Below the pieces are notes generated by a model that had not been told where the DNA came from, made no database searches, and saw only the letters and a program-made list of their open reading frames with translations. This document shows positions 43,905 through 52,353 of a stretch of 64,000 nucleotides of DNA, one piece after another. Both the position numbers and the translations under genes were made by a program. Position 1 is the first letter of the stretch. Each line of letters opens with the position of its first letter. Source of the DNA: Anaerorhabdus sp036636695 (GTDB lineage: Bacteria > Bacillota_I > Bacilli_A > Erysipelotrichales > Erysipelotrichaceae). The stretch lies in NCBI RefSeq assembly GCF_036636695.1, contig NZ_JAVWNW010000002.1. One strand, given 5' to 3'.

Positions 43905-45122
43905 ATGCAAAAGAAGATTTTAAATAAAAAGTGGATAGTAGCTGTTTCAGGAGGGCCAGATTCAATGGCTCTTTTAGACATGTGTAGAGAAAATCACGTG
44001 GATATTATAGTTGCACATGTGAATTATCACAAAAGAAAAACCGCTAATCGAGATGAAAAATGTGTACGAGATTATTGTACAAAATATAAGATTCAGCTAA
44101 AAGTTATCCACCCCAAACAAAAAGGAAAAGATAATTTTCAAGCATGGGCTAGAGATGTAAGATATGCGTTCTTTTTTGAATGTTGTGATGAATTTTCAGC
44201 AGATGGAATTTTAGTTGCACATCATCAAGATGATTGTATAGAAACATACTTACTTCAAAAACAAAGAAAATCAATTCCAGATACTTATGGAATTGCAGAA
44301 AGTTTAGTAATGCAAGGCTATAAACTGGTTCGGCCACTTTTAAAAATGAGTAAGCAAGAATGTATCGATTACTGTAATAGTCATCATGTACAATACCAAA
44401 TTGATGAATCAAATCTTACTGATGCTTATTCACGAAATAAGATTCGTCATAAAGTTGTAGAAAAGTTAACAAAACAAGAACGTAAAGAAATTCTACAAGA
44501 AATTAGAAATCTAAATACGCAAAAGCGCGAACAAACAAAAATAATTGATAAATTTAGTAAATCGTCAATATTGGATTGTACAAAGGTTAAAGAACTGGAT
44601 GAAGAATTAAGATTATTAATAATTCGGCAATGGTTAAAAAACAATAAACAAGAAGAACATAAAAAATCACGTGAATTTATTCATCAGTTAGATAAGATGA
44701 TTTGTTCGACAAAAAATTATGAAATTCCATTACGGAATGCGACTTTATACAAGTCTTATCAAATTTGTGAAATTGTGGGAAATGAGGACAAAGACTACTG
44801 TTTTGTACTACAATCTATGCAATGCATAAAAAATTCTTACTTTAAAATTAGCTATAAGGGAGATAGAAAAGATGCAGTATCCGTGACGGAAGAAGATTTT
44901 CCGATTACAATTAGAAATGTGAATCCTAAAGATAAAATCAAACTTCGACTCGGAAGCAAGAATATTCATCGTTGGTTTATTGATAGAAAAATACCGTTAA
45001 AAGATAGAAAAACTTGGCCAGTAGTCCTAAATTCTAAAAATGAAGTGATTTTAGTGCCTGGAATTGGATGTAATGTCGAACATTACACTATAAAACCTAG
45101 CTTTTTTGTGATAAAATACTGA
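43905..45122 (+). CDS. tilS: tRNA(Ile)-lysidine synthase (405 aa)
   Basis: Converts C34 of tRNA-Ile(CAU) to lysidine. The PP-loop is S15-G-G-P-D-S20 in AVSGGPDSMALLD. HHQDDCIETYLLQ, IDESNLTDAYSRNKIRH in pattern, and a C-terminal TilS substrate-binding domain are present. tilS-hpt-ftsH is the conserved Bacillota order; hpt starts 19 bp downstream. Confidence 0.92.
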   Translation: MQKKILNKKWIVAVSGGPDSMALLDMCRENHVDIIVAHVNYHKRKTANRDEKCVRDYCTKYKIQLKVIHPKQKGKDNFQAWARDVRYAFFFECCDEFSADGILVAHHQDDCIETYLLQKQRKSIPDTYGIAESLVMQGYKLVRPLLKMSKQECIDYCNSHHVQYQIDESNLTDAYSRNKIRHKVVEKLTKQERKEILQEIRNLNTQKREQTKIIDKFSKSSILDCTKVKELDEELRLLIIRQWLKNNKQEEHKKSREFIHQLDKMICSTKNYEIPLRNATLYKSYQICEIVGNEDKDYCFVLQSMQCIKNSYFKISYKGDRKDAVSVTEEDFPITIRNVNPKDKIKLRLGSKNIHRWFIDRKIPLKDRKTWPVVLNSKNEVILVPGIGCNVEHYTIKPSFFVIKY

Positions 45123-45141
45123 ATATCACGGAGGAAATGAG

Positions 45142-45681
45142 ATGCATCAATTAATCAAAAAAATACTAGTTTCTGGAGAAGAAATTACACAACGTTCTAA
45201 AGAACTTGGGCAACAAATTACAAAAGACTACGAAGGACAAGAACCACTCTTTGTAGCACTATTAAAAGGGTCTGTACCATTTCTTGCAGAGCTTGTTAAG
45301 TATGTTGATTTAGATATAGAATACGATTTTATGGATGTTTCAAGTTATGAAGGTACAGAATCAATTGGCGATATAAAAATATTAAAAGACTTAGATCGCT
45401 CAATTAAAGGAATCGATATTATTTTAGTAGAAGATATCGTAGATACTGGAAGAACATTAAGTACAGTAAGAAACATGTTATTGAATAAGGGTGCTAATTC
45501 TGTAAAGATAGTAACTTTACTCGACAAACCTTCAAGAAGAGTTGTCGAGATTTCTGCCGATTATACTGGATTTGAAATAGAAAATGAATTCGTTGTAGGA
45601 TTTGGATTAGATTTTGATCAAAAGTTCCGCAACTTGCCTTATGTAGGTGTTTTAAAAGACGAAGCTTATCAAAATAAATAA
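45142..45681 (+). CDS. hpt: Hypoxanthine-guanine phosphoribosyltransferase (179 aa)
   Basis: Purine salvage: hypoxanthine or guanine plus PRPP to IMP or GMP. The PRPP loop is VEDIVDTGRTLST, the N-terminal LKGSVPF binds pyrophosphate, and FEIENEFVVGFGLDFDQKFRNLPY gives the hood. It lies between tilS and ftsH as usual. Confidence 0.96.
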   Translation: MHQLIKKILVSGEEITQRSKELGQQITKDYEGQEPLFVALLKGSVPFLAELVKYVDLDIEYDFMDVSSYEGTESIGDIKILKDLDRSIKGIDIILVEDIVDTGRTLSTVRNMLLNKGANSVKIVTLLDKPSRRVVEISADYTGFEIENEFVVGFGLDFDQKFRNLPYVGVLKDEAYQNK

Positions 45682-45698
45682 AGGAGCGTGTTGAATCG

Positions 45699-47753
45699 AT
45701 GAAAAATAACAACCGATTTTTAAATTATTTACCTTATTTGGTTGTGCTCATTGCAATGTTTAGTTTGTTCAATTTGGGGGGCAATCAGTCAGCTACTCAA
45801 AAACTAACGTACAATCAGTTAATTAAGGTATTAGAAGAAGAAAAAGTTACGCAAGCAGACTTTAGCATTGGCTACAATGTAGTTACTGTTAAAGGAAAGT
45901 ACAATGATGGAGTACAAGATGTTGTATTCTCATCAACAATTCCAAATACTGAAGGTCAAACTGATTTAGTATTAGGATTACTTGAAAAAGGTGATGTAGC
46001 TGTCATTGATGCTGAACAAAGTAATCTACTTGTAGATACATTGTTATCATTTATTCCTTACCTATTATTAGGAGGGTTTGCAGTTTTCATGCTTACTCGT
46101 ATGAATGGTGGAGGACAAAACAAAGCATTTGAATTTTCTAAATCGCGTGCACGTTTAGAAGGGAACATTCGTGTTCGTTTCAAAGATGTAGCTGGATGTG
46201 ATGAAGAAAAAGAAGAAATGGCTGAAATTATTGATTATTTAAAATCACCAAAGAAATTCGCAAAAATGGGAGCACGTATCCCTAAGGGAATATTGATGGT
46301 AGGATCACCAGGTACTGGTAAGACATTACTTGCCAAAGCAGTTGCTGGTGAAGCAGATGTTCCATTCTATAGCATTTCTGGTTCTGATTTCGTTGAAATG
46401 TTTGTAGGGGTTGGGGCAAGCCGTGTGCGTGATATGTTTAAAAAAGCACAACAAACTGCGCCGTGTATGATTTTTATTGATGAAATTGATGCAGTTGGAC
46501 GTCAACGTGGAGCAGGATTTGGTGGTGGACACGATGAACGTGAACAAACATTAAACCAATTACTTGTTGAAATGGATGGTATCGGGGAAAATGCTGGAGT
46601 TGTAATTATTGCGGCAACTAACCGACCAGATGTTCTCGATCCTGCATTACTTCGTCCAGGTCGTTTTGACCGTCAAATTACTGTTTCTTTACCTGACCGT
46701 AAAGGACGTAAGGAAATTCTTGAAGTACATGCTAGAAATAAAAAACTTGGAAATGACATTGATCTTGAAGCTCTTGCAAGACGTACACCAGGATTCAGCG
46801 GAGCTGATCTTGAAAACGTATTAAATGAAGCTGCAATCCTTGCAGTTCGTGAAAGCTCAGACGTTATTCATATGGCTCAACTTGATGAAGCGGTTGACCG
46901 TGTAATGATGGGGCCTGCTAAAAAGAGCCGTAAATATGATGAAAAATCAAAGAAACTTGTTGCTTATCACGAAGCAGGGCATGCAATTATTGGCTTGTTC
47001 TTGGATGATGCAACAGTAGTACAAAAAATTACAATTATTCCACGTGGACAAGCAGGTGGATATAACTTGATGACTGAAAAAGAAGAAAAAATGATGCACA
47101 CAAAGAAAGATTTAATGAGTACCATTACATCTTATATGGGTGGACGTACTTCAGAAGAAATTTTCTTTGATGATATTTCAGCAGGAGCATCAGGTGACAT
47201 CGCTTCAGCAACACGTATCGCTAAAGATATGGTAACAGTTTATGGAATGAGTGATTTGGGTCCAATTAAATATGATAGTGGTAGTGATAATGTTTTCTTA
47301 GGAAGAGATTATAACTCGCCTTCAAATGTATCTGGACAAATCGCATTTGAAATTGACCAAGAAGTTCGTAAAATTATTGATACTTGCCACAAACAAGCAC
47401 ACAAGATTATTACTGAACACCGCGAAGAATTAATTAAAATTGCGGATGCGCTTCTTGAATATGAAACAATCACTGCTGAACAAATTGATCGTGTAATCAA
47501 AGGATTACCAATTAATATTGAAAGTTCAAAAACTGATGAATCAGTGGAAGTAGTGGATGCAGAAGTTGTTGAAACTACTGCAGAAGAAAGTAAAAAAGAA
47601 GAAAAACCTGTTAAGAAATCAACACGTGGTCGTAAACCAAAAGCGACGCAAGTAGGATTAGACTTAGAATCTACACAACATGTTGAAGAAAGAACAGATA
47701 TGGAAGAAGATGACCAAGAAGAAGATGTCATCATAAAAACACCAAAAATGTAA
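45699..47753 (+). CDS. ftsH: ATP-dependent zinc metalloprotease FtsH (684 aa)
   Basis: Membrane-anchored AAA protease that removes unneeded membrane and regulatory proteins. Two membrane helices (about 10-27 and 109-128) flank an extracytoplasmic domain. AAA module: Walker A GSPGTGKT, Walker B in CMIFIDEID, arginine finger in PGRFDR. Zinc site HEAGH, with the third ligand Asp in the following helix. The C-terminal 60 residues are a Lys/Glu-rich tail with RGRKPKA. Confidence 0.97.
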   Translation: MKNNNRFLNYLPYLVVLIAMFSLFNLGGNQSATQKLTYNQLIKVLEEEKVTQADFSIGYNVVTVKGKYNDGVQDVVFSSTIPNTEGQTDLVLGLLEKGDVAVIDAEQSNLLVDTLLSFIPYLLLGGFAVFMLTRMNGGGQNKAFEFSKSRARLEGNIRVRFKDVAGCDEEKEEMAEIIDYLKSPKKFAKMGARIPKGILMVGSPGTGKTLLAKAVAGEADVPFYSISGSDFVEMFVGVGASRVRDMFKKAQQTAPCMIFIDEIDAVGRQRGAGFGGGHDEREQTLNQLLVEMDGIGENAGVVIIAATNRPDVLDPALLRPGRFDRQITVSLPDRKGRKEILEVHARNKKLGNDIDLEALARRTPGFSGADLENVLNEAAILAVRESSDVIHMAQLDEAVDRVMMGPAKKSRKYDEKSKKLVAYHEAGHAIIGLFLDDATVVQKITIIPRGQAGGYNLMTEKEEKMMHTKKDLMSTITSYMGGRTSEEIFFDDISAGASGDIASATRIAKDMVTVYGMSDLGPIKYDSGSDNVFLGRDYNSPSNVSGQIAFEIDQEVRKIIDTCHKQAHKIITEHREELIKIADALLEYETITAEQIDRVIKGLPINIESSKTDESVEVVDAEVVETTAEESKKEEKPVKKSTRGRKPKATQVGLDLESTQHVEERTDMEEDDQEEDVIIKTPKM

Positions 47754-47757
47754 AGAT

Positions 47758-47778
47758 AAAGGGGCCGATGCTCCTTTT
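47758..47778 (+). terminator. Terminator after ftsH
   Basis: AAAGGGGC (47758-47765) pairs with GCTCCTTT (47770-47777) with one G-T wobble around CGAT. The T run is short. Confidence 0.65.
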
Positions 47779-47848
47779 CTTATGAGCATTTGAAATACGA
47801 AAGCAATAGCATATGATATAATCATAGAGATAAAAAGAGGTAATAAAG

Positions 47849-48736
47849 ATGAAAGATAGTTTAGTTAAAGCAATAGCCCTTGATGGCAAAGTAAGAATAT
47901 ACGCAGTAAAGAGTACAGAGTTATGTGAGACAGCACGTCTCCAACATGATTGTTGGCCAACTTCACAAGCAGCATTAGGAAGAATAATGTCAATTGGAAC
48001 TATTATGGCAGCGATGTTGAAAAATGAAGATGAAAAGATTGTCATTCAAATCAATGGAAATGGACCAATTGGAACATGCATGGTTGAATGTCGATACAAT
48101 GGTGATGTCAAAGGATTTGTTGGTGACAATGAAATTTATTTGAAATACAATGATTCAAATAAACTAGCAGTAGGTTTAGCAGTGGGTACAGATGGTTATT
48201 TAAAGGTTACTAAATACACTGGTCTTAAAAATAATTTTACCGGACAAGTCGCATTACAAAGTGGTGAAATTGGCGATGACTTTGCGTATTACTTTACAGT
48301 ATCTGAGCAAACACCATCAGCTGTATCTGTGGGTGTTCTTGTAAATACAGATTATAGTTGTAAGGCAGCAGGAGGATTACTAATCCAAATTCTTCCGGAT
48401 GCTACTGAAGAAGATATCCAAAAAGTTGAAAAAGTAGTTGCGAATTTAAAACCTGTTAGCCAATTAATTGATGAAGGATTGACACTACAAGATATTATAA
48501 AATTATGTTTTGAAGATGCGGAAATTCTAGAAGAAAAATCAATACAATGGAACTGTGATTGCAGTAAAGATCGATTTAAAGCAGCACTTTCAACGATTAC
48601 TTCACAAGATCTTGAAGAAATGATTCACGAAGATCATGGATGTGAAGTAAAGTGTGAGTATTGTAATAAGACATATAAATTTAATGAAGATGATTTAAAA
48701 CTTATTTTGGAGTTTAAGAAATCATGTGGAAAATAA
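47849..48736 (+). CDS. hslO: Redox-regulated chaperone Hsp33 (295 aa)
   Basis: Holdase chaperone switched on by oxidation. The N-terminal substrate-binding domain (about 1-230) is followed by a zinc domain with Cys ligands in WNCDCSKD (C-x-C) and KCEYCNK (C-x2-C). Zinc release on oxidation exposes the binding surface. It overlaps dusB by 13 bp, so the two are cotranslated. Confidence 0.95.
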   Translation: MKDSLVKAIALDGKVRIYAVKSTELCETARLQHDCWPTSQAALGRIMSIGTIMAAMLKNEDEKIVIQINGNGPIGTCMVECRYNGDVKGFVGDNEIYLKYNDSNKLAVGLAVGTDGYLKVTKYTGLKNNFTGQVALQSGEIGDDFAYYFTVSEQTPSAVSVGVLVNTDYSCKAAGGLLIQILPDATEEDIQKVEKVVANLKPVSQLIDEGLTLQDIIKLCFEDAEILEEKSIQWNCDCSKDRFKAALSTITSQDLEEMIHEDHGCEVKCEYCNKTYKFNEDDLKLILEFKKSCGK

Positions 48737-49731
48737 GAGACATAGAAATTCACAATCCAGTGGTTATTGCACCTATGGCAGGTGTAAGCAATAGTGCATT
48801 TAGAGAAATATGTTTTGAGTATGGTGCAGGGTTAGTCTATACAGAAATGATTAGTGATAAAGCATTATGTTTCAAAAGTAAAAAAACATTTGAAATGACA
48901 CGTTCATTAGATACAGAACATCCACTAGCAATGCAACTTTTTGGACACGATAAGGAAACAATGATTCAAGGTGCAATTTATTTGGATCAACATACTAACT
49001 GTGATATCATCGATATCAATATGGGATGCCCGGTTAATAAAATAGTAAAATCCAACGCTGGATCAGCATTGATGCGTGAACCAGAATATGCGATTGAAAT
49101 GATTGGTGAAATTGTAAAAGCAGTAAAAAAACCAGTTACTGTTAAAATGCGTTCTGGTTGGACAAAAGATACAATCAATTGTGTAGAAATTGCAATGGGA
49201 CTTGAAAAAGTTGGTGTAAGCGCAATTGCTGTTCATGGTCGAACACGTGGGCAAATGTATGAGGGCGAAGCTGATTGGACATGGGTGAAAAAAGTAAAAG
49301 AAGCTGTATCAATACCGGTAATAGGAAATGGTGATATTCGTTCGATAGAAGATGCATATCGTCGTTTGGAAGAAACTGGATGTGATGCAGTTATGATAGG
49401 ACGCGGAGCAATTGGAAATCCCTTTTTAATTAAACAACTTGTTGCATCATTTAAAGGTGAAAGTGATTTCAACCCGACATTTGAAGAACGAATGGAAATG
49501 GGAATTGATCATGCAAAACGATTAAGCAATCTACTCGGTGAAGAAGTTGCGATGAAACAAATGCGTAGCTTAGCGAGTTGGTATATTCAAGGAATGCCCT
49601 TTAGTGCGAAAATTAAAAATGAAACGAGTAAACTACGAACATTAGATGATTTGAAGACACTATTTGGTGATTATGCAAAGTTTTTGAAAGAGTGGGAAGA
49701 TGCTTATGAAGGTAGAGAAACCAAAGATTAA
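48724..49731 (+). CDS. dusB: tRNA-dihydrouridine synthase, DusB-like (335 aa)
   Basis: FMN enzyme that reduces uridines in tRNA D-loops. TIM-barrel with VIAPMAGVSNSAFR, the catalytic Cys in NMGCPVNKIVKSNAGSALMR, AIAVHGRTRGQMYEGEADW and IGNGDI near the phosphate site. The position between hslO and lysS is the standard Bacillota order. The start ATG 48724 lies within hslO. Confidence 0.94.
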   Translation: MWKIRDIEIHNPVVIAPMAGVSNSAFREICFEYGAGLVYTEMISDKALCFKSKKTFEMTRSLDTEHPLAMQLFGHDKETMIQGAIYLDQHTNCDIIDINMGCPVNKIVKSNAGSALMREPEYAIEMIGEIVKAVKKPVTVKMRSGWTKDTINCVEIAMGLEKVGVSAIAVHGRTRGQMYEGEADWTWVKKVKEAVSIPVIGNGDIRSIEDAYRRLEETGCDAVMIGRGAIGNPFLIKQLVASFKGESDFNPTFEERMEMGIDHAKRLSNLLGEEVAMKQMRSLASWYIQGMPFSAKIKNETSKLRTLDDLKTLFGDYAKFLKEWEDAYEGRETKD

Positions 49732-50329
49732 CAGCTTAGAAACTGCAGTATTTGATAAATGTATTGATGAACTTGATTTTTATGGGAAATTCATTGAAAC
49801 AAATCCTACAAAAGACTTATGGGATGATTGTAAAGTAGATAGTTGTCATTTCAAGAAAGTAGATTTTACAAAAAATCACTTTGAGTGTAGTGAGTTTTTA
49901 GATGTAATATTTGAAAATTGTGACTTTTCAACAATTGAATTCAATGATGTAAATTTTCATCGTTGCCAATTTATTAACTGTAAGTTTGCAGGAACTAACT
50001 TTTATAAATGCATTATTAAAAATGTGGAGATACGAAGCTCCTTATTATGCATGGCTAATTTCTCGAATGGGAAGATGGATAAAATAAAAATTGAAGATTC
50101 TAATTTTGAAGAATCACGTTTTTTTCAAATGAATTTAAAAGAGTTTGAAATTTTAAATCTTAATTTTACTAAAGCAGAATTTTTTGAAACATCATTAAAA
50201 GATATTGATTTCTCAAAATCAGAAATTGAAGGAATTACATTAGATTTAAATAGCATTAAAGGTATTAAGGTGAACTCAAATCAAGCTATACGTCTTACGA
50301 GTTTATTAGGGATACAAGTAATTGATTAA
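49700..50329 (+). CDS. Pentapeptide-repeat protein (209 aa)
   Basis: From about residue 45 to 190 the sequence follows the five-residue rhythm with central Phe/Leu of right-handed quadrilateral beta-helix proteins (for example DFSTIEFNDVNFHRCQF). Such proteins include Qnr/McbG DNA-mimics that shield topoisomerases, but many have unknown roles. Start is ATG 49700 or 49706; both overlap dusB by about 30 bp, so it is likely cotranslated with dusB. It lies between dusB and the lysS T-box. Confidence 0.8.
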   Translation: MLMKVEKPKINSLETAVFDKCIDELDFYGKFIETNPTKDLWDDCKVDSCHFKKVDFTKNHFECSEFLDVIFENCDFSTIEFNDVNFHRCQFINCKFAGTNFYKCIIKNVEIRSSLLCMANFSNGKMDKIKIEDSNFEESRFFQMNLKEFEILNLNFTKAEFFETSLKDIDFSKSEIEGITLDLNSIKGIKVNSNQAIRLTSLLGIQVID

Positions 50330-50335
50330 ATCGCT

Positions 50336-50364
50336 TTGACAATACCTTTAAAAGCCGATATAAT
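50336..50364 (+). promoter_or_regulatory. Consensus promoter of the lysS T-box leader
   Basis: TTGACA (50336-50341), exactly 17 bp, TATAAT (50359-50364); a perfect consensus sigma-70/A-type promoter. Start near 50371. Confidence 0.92.
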
Positions 50365-50370
50365 CAAAGC

Positions 50371-50595
50371 GTATATCAACGAAGAAGAGAAGAGTATTTT
50401 ATATAGAAGCTTAAAGAGAACCCTAGAAGGTGTGAATGGGTAGTGGAAGATAAAAGAATAAAGACTTGGAGTTGAACGTGTATTCGCGTTAAGAATGACT
50501 TATAAAGTCACTAAGACAGTACAAGTGATTGTACTGTGAATTAGGGTGGTACCACGATTAACTCTCGTCCCTATTGGATGGAGAGTTTTTATTTT
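50371..50595 (+). ncRNA. T-box riboswitch controlling lysS
   Basis: The T-box sequence AGGGTGGTACCACG is at 50543-50556, which pairs with the NCCA end of uncharged tRNA in the antiterminator. The 5' stem region carries GAAGAGAAGAG-type conserved stretches. The candidate specifier is AAA or AAG in AATAAAGAC (50458-50466), agreeing with lysyl-tRNA. A terminator (AACTCTC 50560-50566 with GAGAGTT 50581-50587, then T) follows. Uncharged tRNA-Lys should allow read-through into lysS. Confidence 0.92.
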
Positions 50596-50615
50596 GGAAA
50601 GAAGGAGTAAAAATT

Positions 50616-52106
50616 ATGGAACAAAATCTATCAGAACAAGAAGTAATACGTCGTCAAAAGATGGAAGAATTAAAAGAAAAAGGAATTGAGCCATTTGGAA
50701 AAGCATTTGAAAGAACACATCATTCTCAAGAAATCAAAGATACTTATGGTGAAAAGACAAAGGAAGAATTAGAAGCACTTGATATGCATGTCAAAATTGC
50801 GGGTCGCATCATGACAAAGCGCCGTATGGGAAAACTTGGATTCATGCATATACAAGATCGTGACGGACAAATTCAAGTTGTAGTCAATAAGGCAGTTGTT
50901 GGAGAAGATATTTATGAAATCTTTAAAGCGAGTGACCTAGGAGATATCATTGGTATTGAAGGTGTAGTGACTAAAACTGATTCAGGAGAATTATCAGTAA
51001 AAGCTCATGAGTATACACACTTAACAAAAGCACTACGTCCATTACCAGAAAAGTTTCATGGACTTACCGATGTAGAAGAAAGATTCCGTCGTCGTTATGT
51101 TGATTTAATTATGAATGAAAATAGCCGCAAAGTAGCAATGTTACGTCCGAGAATTATTCGTGCTATTCAACATTATTTAGATGGACAAGGACTAATCGAA
51201 GTTGAAACACCAGTACTTCAACCTATTCTTGGTGGAGCTGCAGCTAGACCATTTGTAACACATCACAATACATTGGATATGGATTTCTATTTACGTATCG
51301 CAACTGAACTTCCTTTAAAACGTTTAATCGTTGGTGGACTTGAAGGTGTATATGAAATTGGACGTCTATTCCGTAATGAAGGAATGGATACAAAACACAA
51401 TCCAGAATTTACAACAGTTGAAGCATATGTTGCATACTCAGATATGGAAGGTATGATGAAACTTAACGAAGGGTTATTCGAAAGTGTTGCATTAGAAGTA
51501 TTTAATAAAACAGACTTTGAATTTGCAGGAAACCAAGTTTCTTTAAAAGCACCTTTTAAAAGATGGCATATGGTTGATGCGGTAAAAGAAGTTACAGGTG
51601 TAGATTTTTGGAAGCAAGTAACACTTGAAGAAGCATTAGCTCTTGCGAAAGAACACCATGTAGAAGTTCAAGGACATCAAAAATCTGTAGGTCAAATTAT
51701 AAATTTATTCTTTGAAGAATTTTGTGAAGATAAAATTACTCAACCTACATTTGTATATGGTCACCCAGTAGAAATTTCTCCGTTAGCAAAGAAAAATCCA
51801 GAAGATCCTCGATTCACAGATCGATTTGAATTATTGATTTATGGAACTGAATATTCAAATGCATTCTCTGAATTAAATGATCCAATCGATCAAAGAGAAC
51901 GTTTTGAAGCTCAATTAAAACTTAAGGAATTAGGTGATGATGAAGCTACAGAAATGGATACTGATTATGTAGAAGCTCTTGAATATGGATTACCTCCTAC
52001 AGGTGGAATTGGGATTGGTATCGACCGCTTTGTAATGTTATTAACAGGTAATGAATCAATTCGTGAGGTATTATTATTCCCTCACATGAAACATAGACAA
52101 GACTAA
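50616..52106 (+). CDS. lysS: Lysyl-tRNA synthetase, class II (496 aa)
   Basis: Charges tRNA-Lys. N-terminal OB fold (GRIMTKRRMGKLGFMHIQD) and class II motifs: motif 2 in EIGRLFRNEGMDTKHNPEF, motif 3 in GIGIGIDRFVMLL. ATG 50616 follows AAGGAG; the longer frame at 50574 lies in the T-box terminator. The last 30 bp of the gene form the left copy of the direct repeat that bounds the downstream island. Confidence 0.97.
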   Translation: MEQNLSEQEVIRRQKMEELKEKGIEPFGKAFERTHHSQEIKDTYGEKTKEELEALDMHVKIAGRIMTKRRMGKLGFMHIQDRDGQIQVVVNKAVVGEDIYEIFKASDLGDIIGIEGVVTKTDSGELSVKAHEYTHLTKALRPLPEKFHGLTDVEERFRRRYVDLIMNENSRKVAMLRPRIIRAIQHYLDGQGLIEVETPVLQPILGGAAARPFVTHHNTLDMDFYLRIATELPLKRLIVGGLEGVYEIGRLFRNEGMDTKHNPEFTTVEAYVAYSDMEGMMKLNEGLFESVALEVFNKTDFEFAGNQVSLKAPFKRWHMVDAVKEVTGVDFWKQVTLEEALALAKEHHVEVQGHQKSVGQIINLFFEEFCEDKITQPTFVYGHPVEISPLAKKNPEDPRFTDRFELLIYGTEYSNAFSELNDPIDQRERFEAQLKLKELGDDEATEMDTDYVEALEYGLPPTGGIGIGIDRFVMLLTGNESIREVLLFPHMKHRQD

Positions 52107-52108
52107 TT
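52075..52108 (+). repeat. 34-bp direct repeat, left copy (lysS 3' end)
   Basis: The lysS codons for the C-terminal FPHMKHRQD and stop, plus TT. It is repeated at 56269-56302 with a single difference (A or G at position 17). This is the form expected of attL/attR made by integration into the 3' end of lysS. Confidence 0.8.
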
Positions 52109-52128
52109 AAAAAACAGTTAAGTAAAAT

Positions 52129-52177
52129 AAAAACACATGATTACATTTTTAATAAATGTTTAATCATGTGTTTTTAC
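52129..52177 (+). terminator. Terminator after lysS, left copy
   Basis: A 15-bp stem, AAAAACACATGATTA (52129-52143) with TAATCATGTGTTTTT (52161-52175). Confidence 0.88.
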
Positions 52178-52353
52178 TTTGAGTATTTAATCTGGTAAAA
52201 AATTATAAAAAACATGGAACTATATATAGATTGGAGAAATAGTAAAGACTTAAATTTAGCAGTATATGAAATTTATTATAATTGTAATAATATAAATGTT
52301 ATTCTTCCAATATATGAGGAATAGTCTATAATAAAAACAAGGGGGTGATTGTT

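Noticed and set aside
52214..52324. 36-codon ORF upstream of the PHP-ATPase gene
   Set aside because: ATG has no ribosome site in front, and the sequence is AT-rich with no recognisable family. It may be chance.
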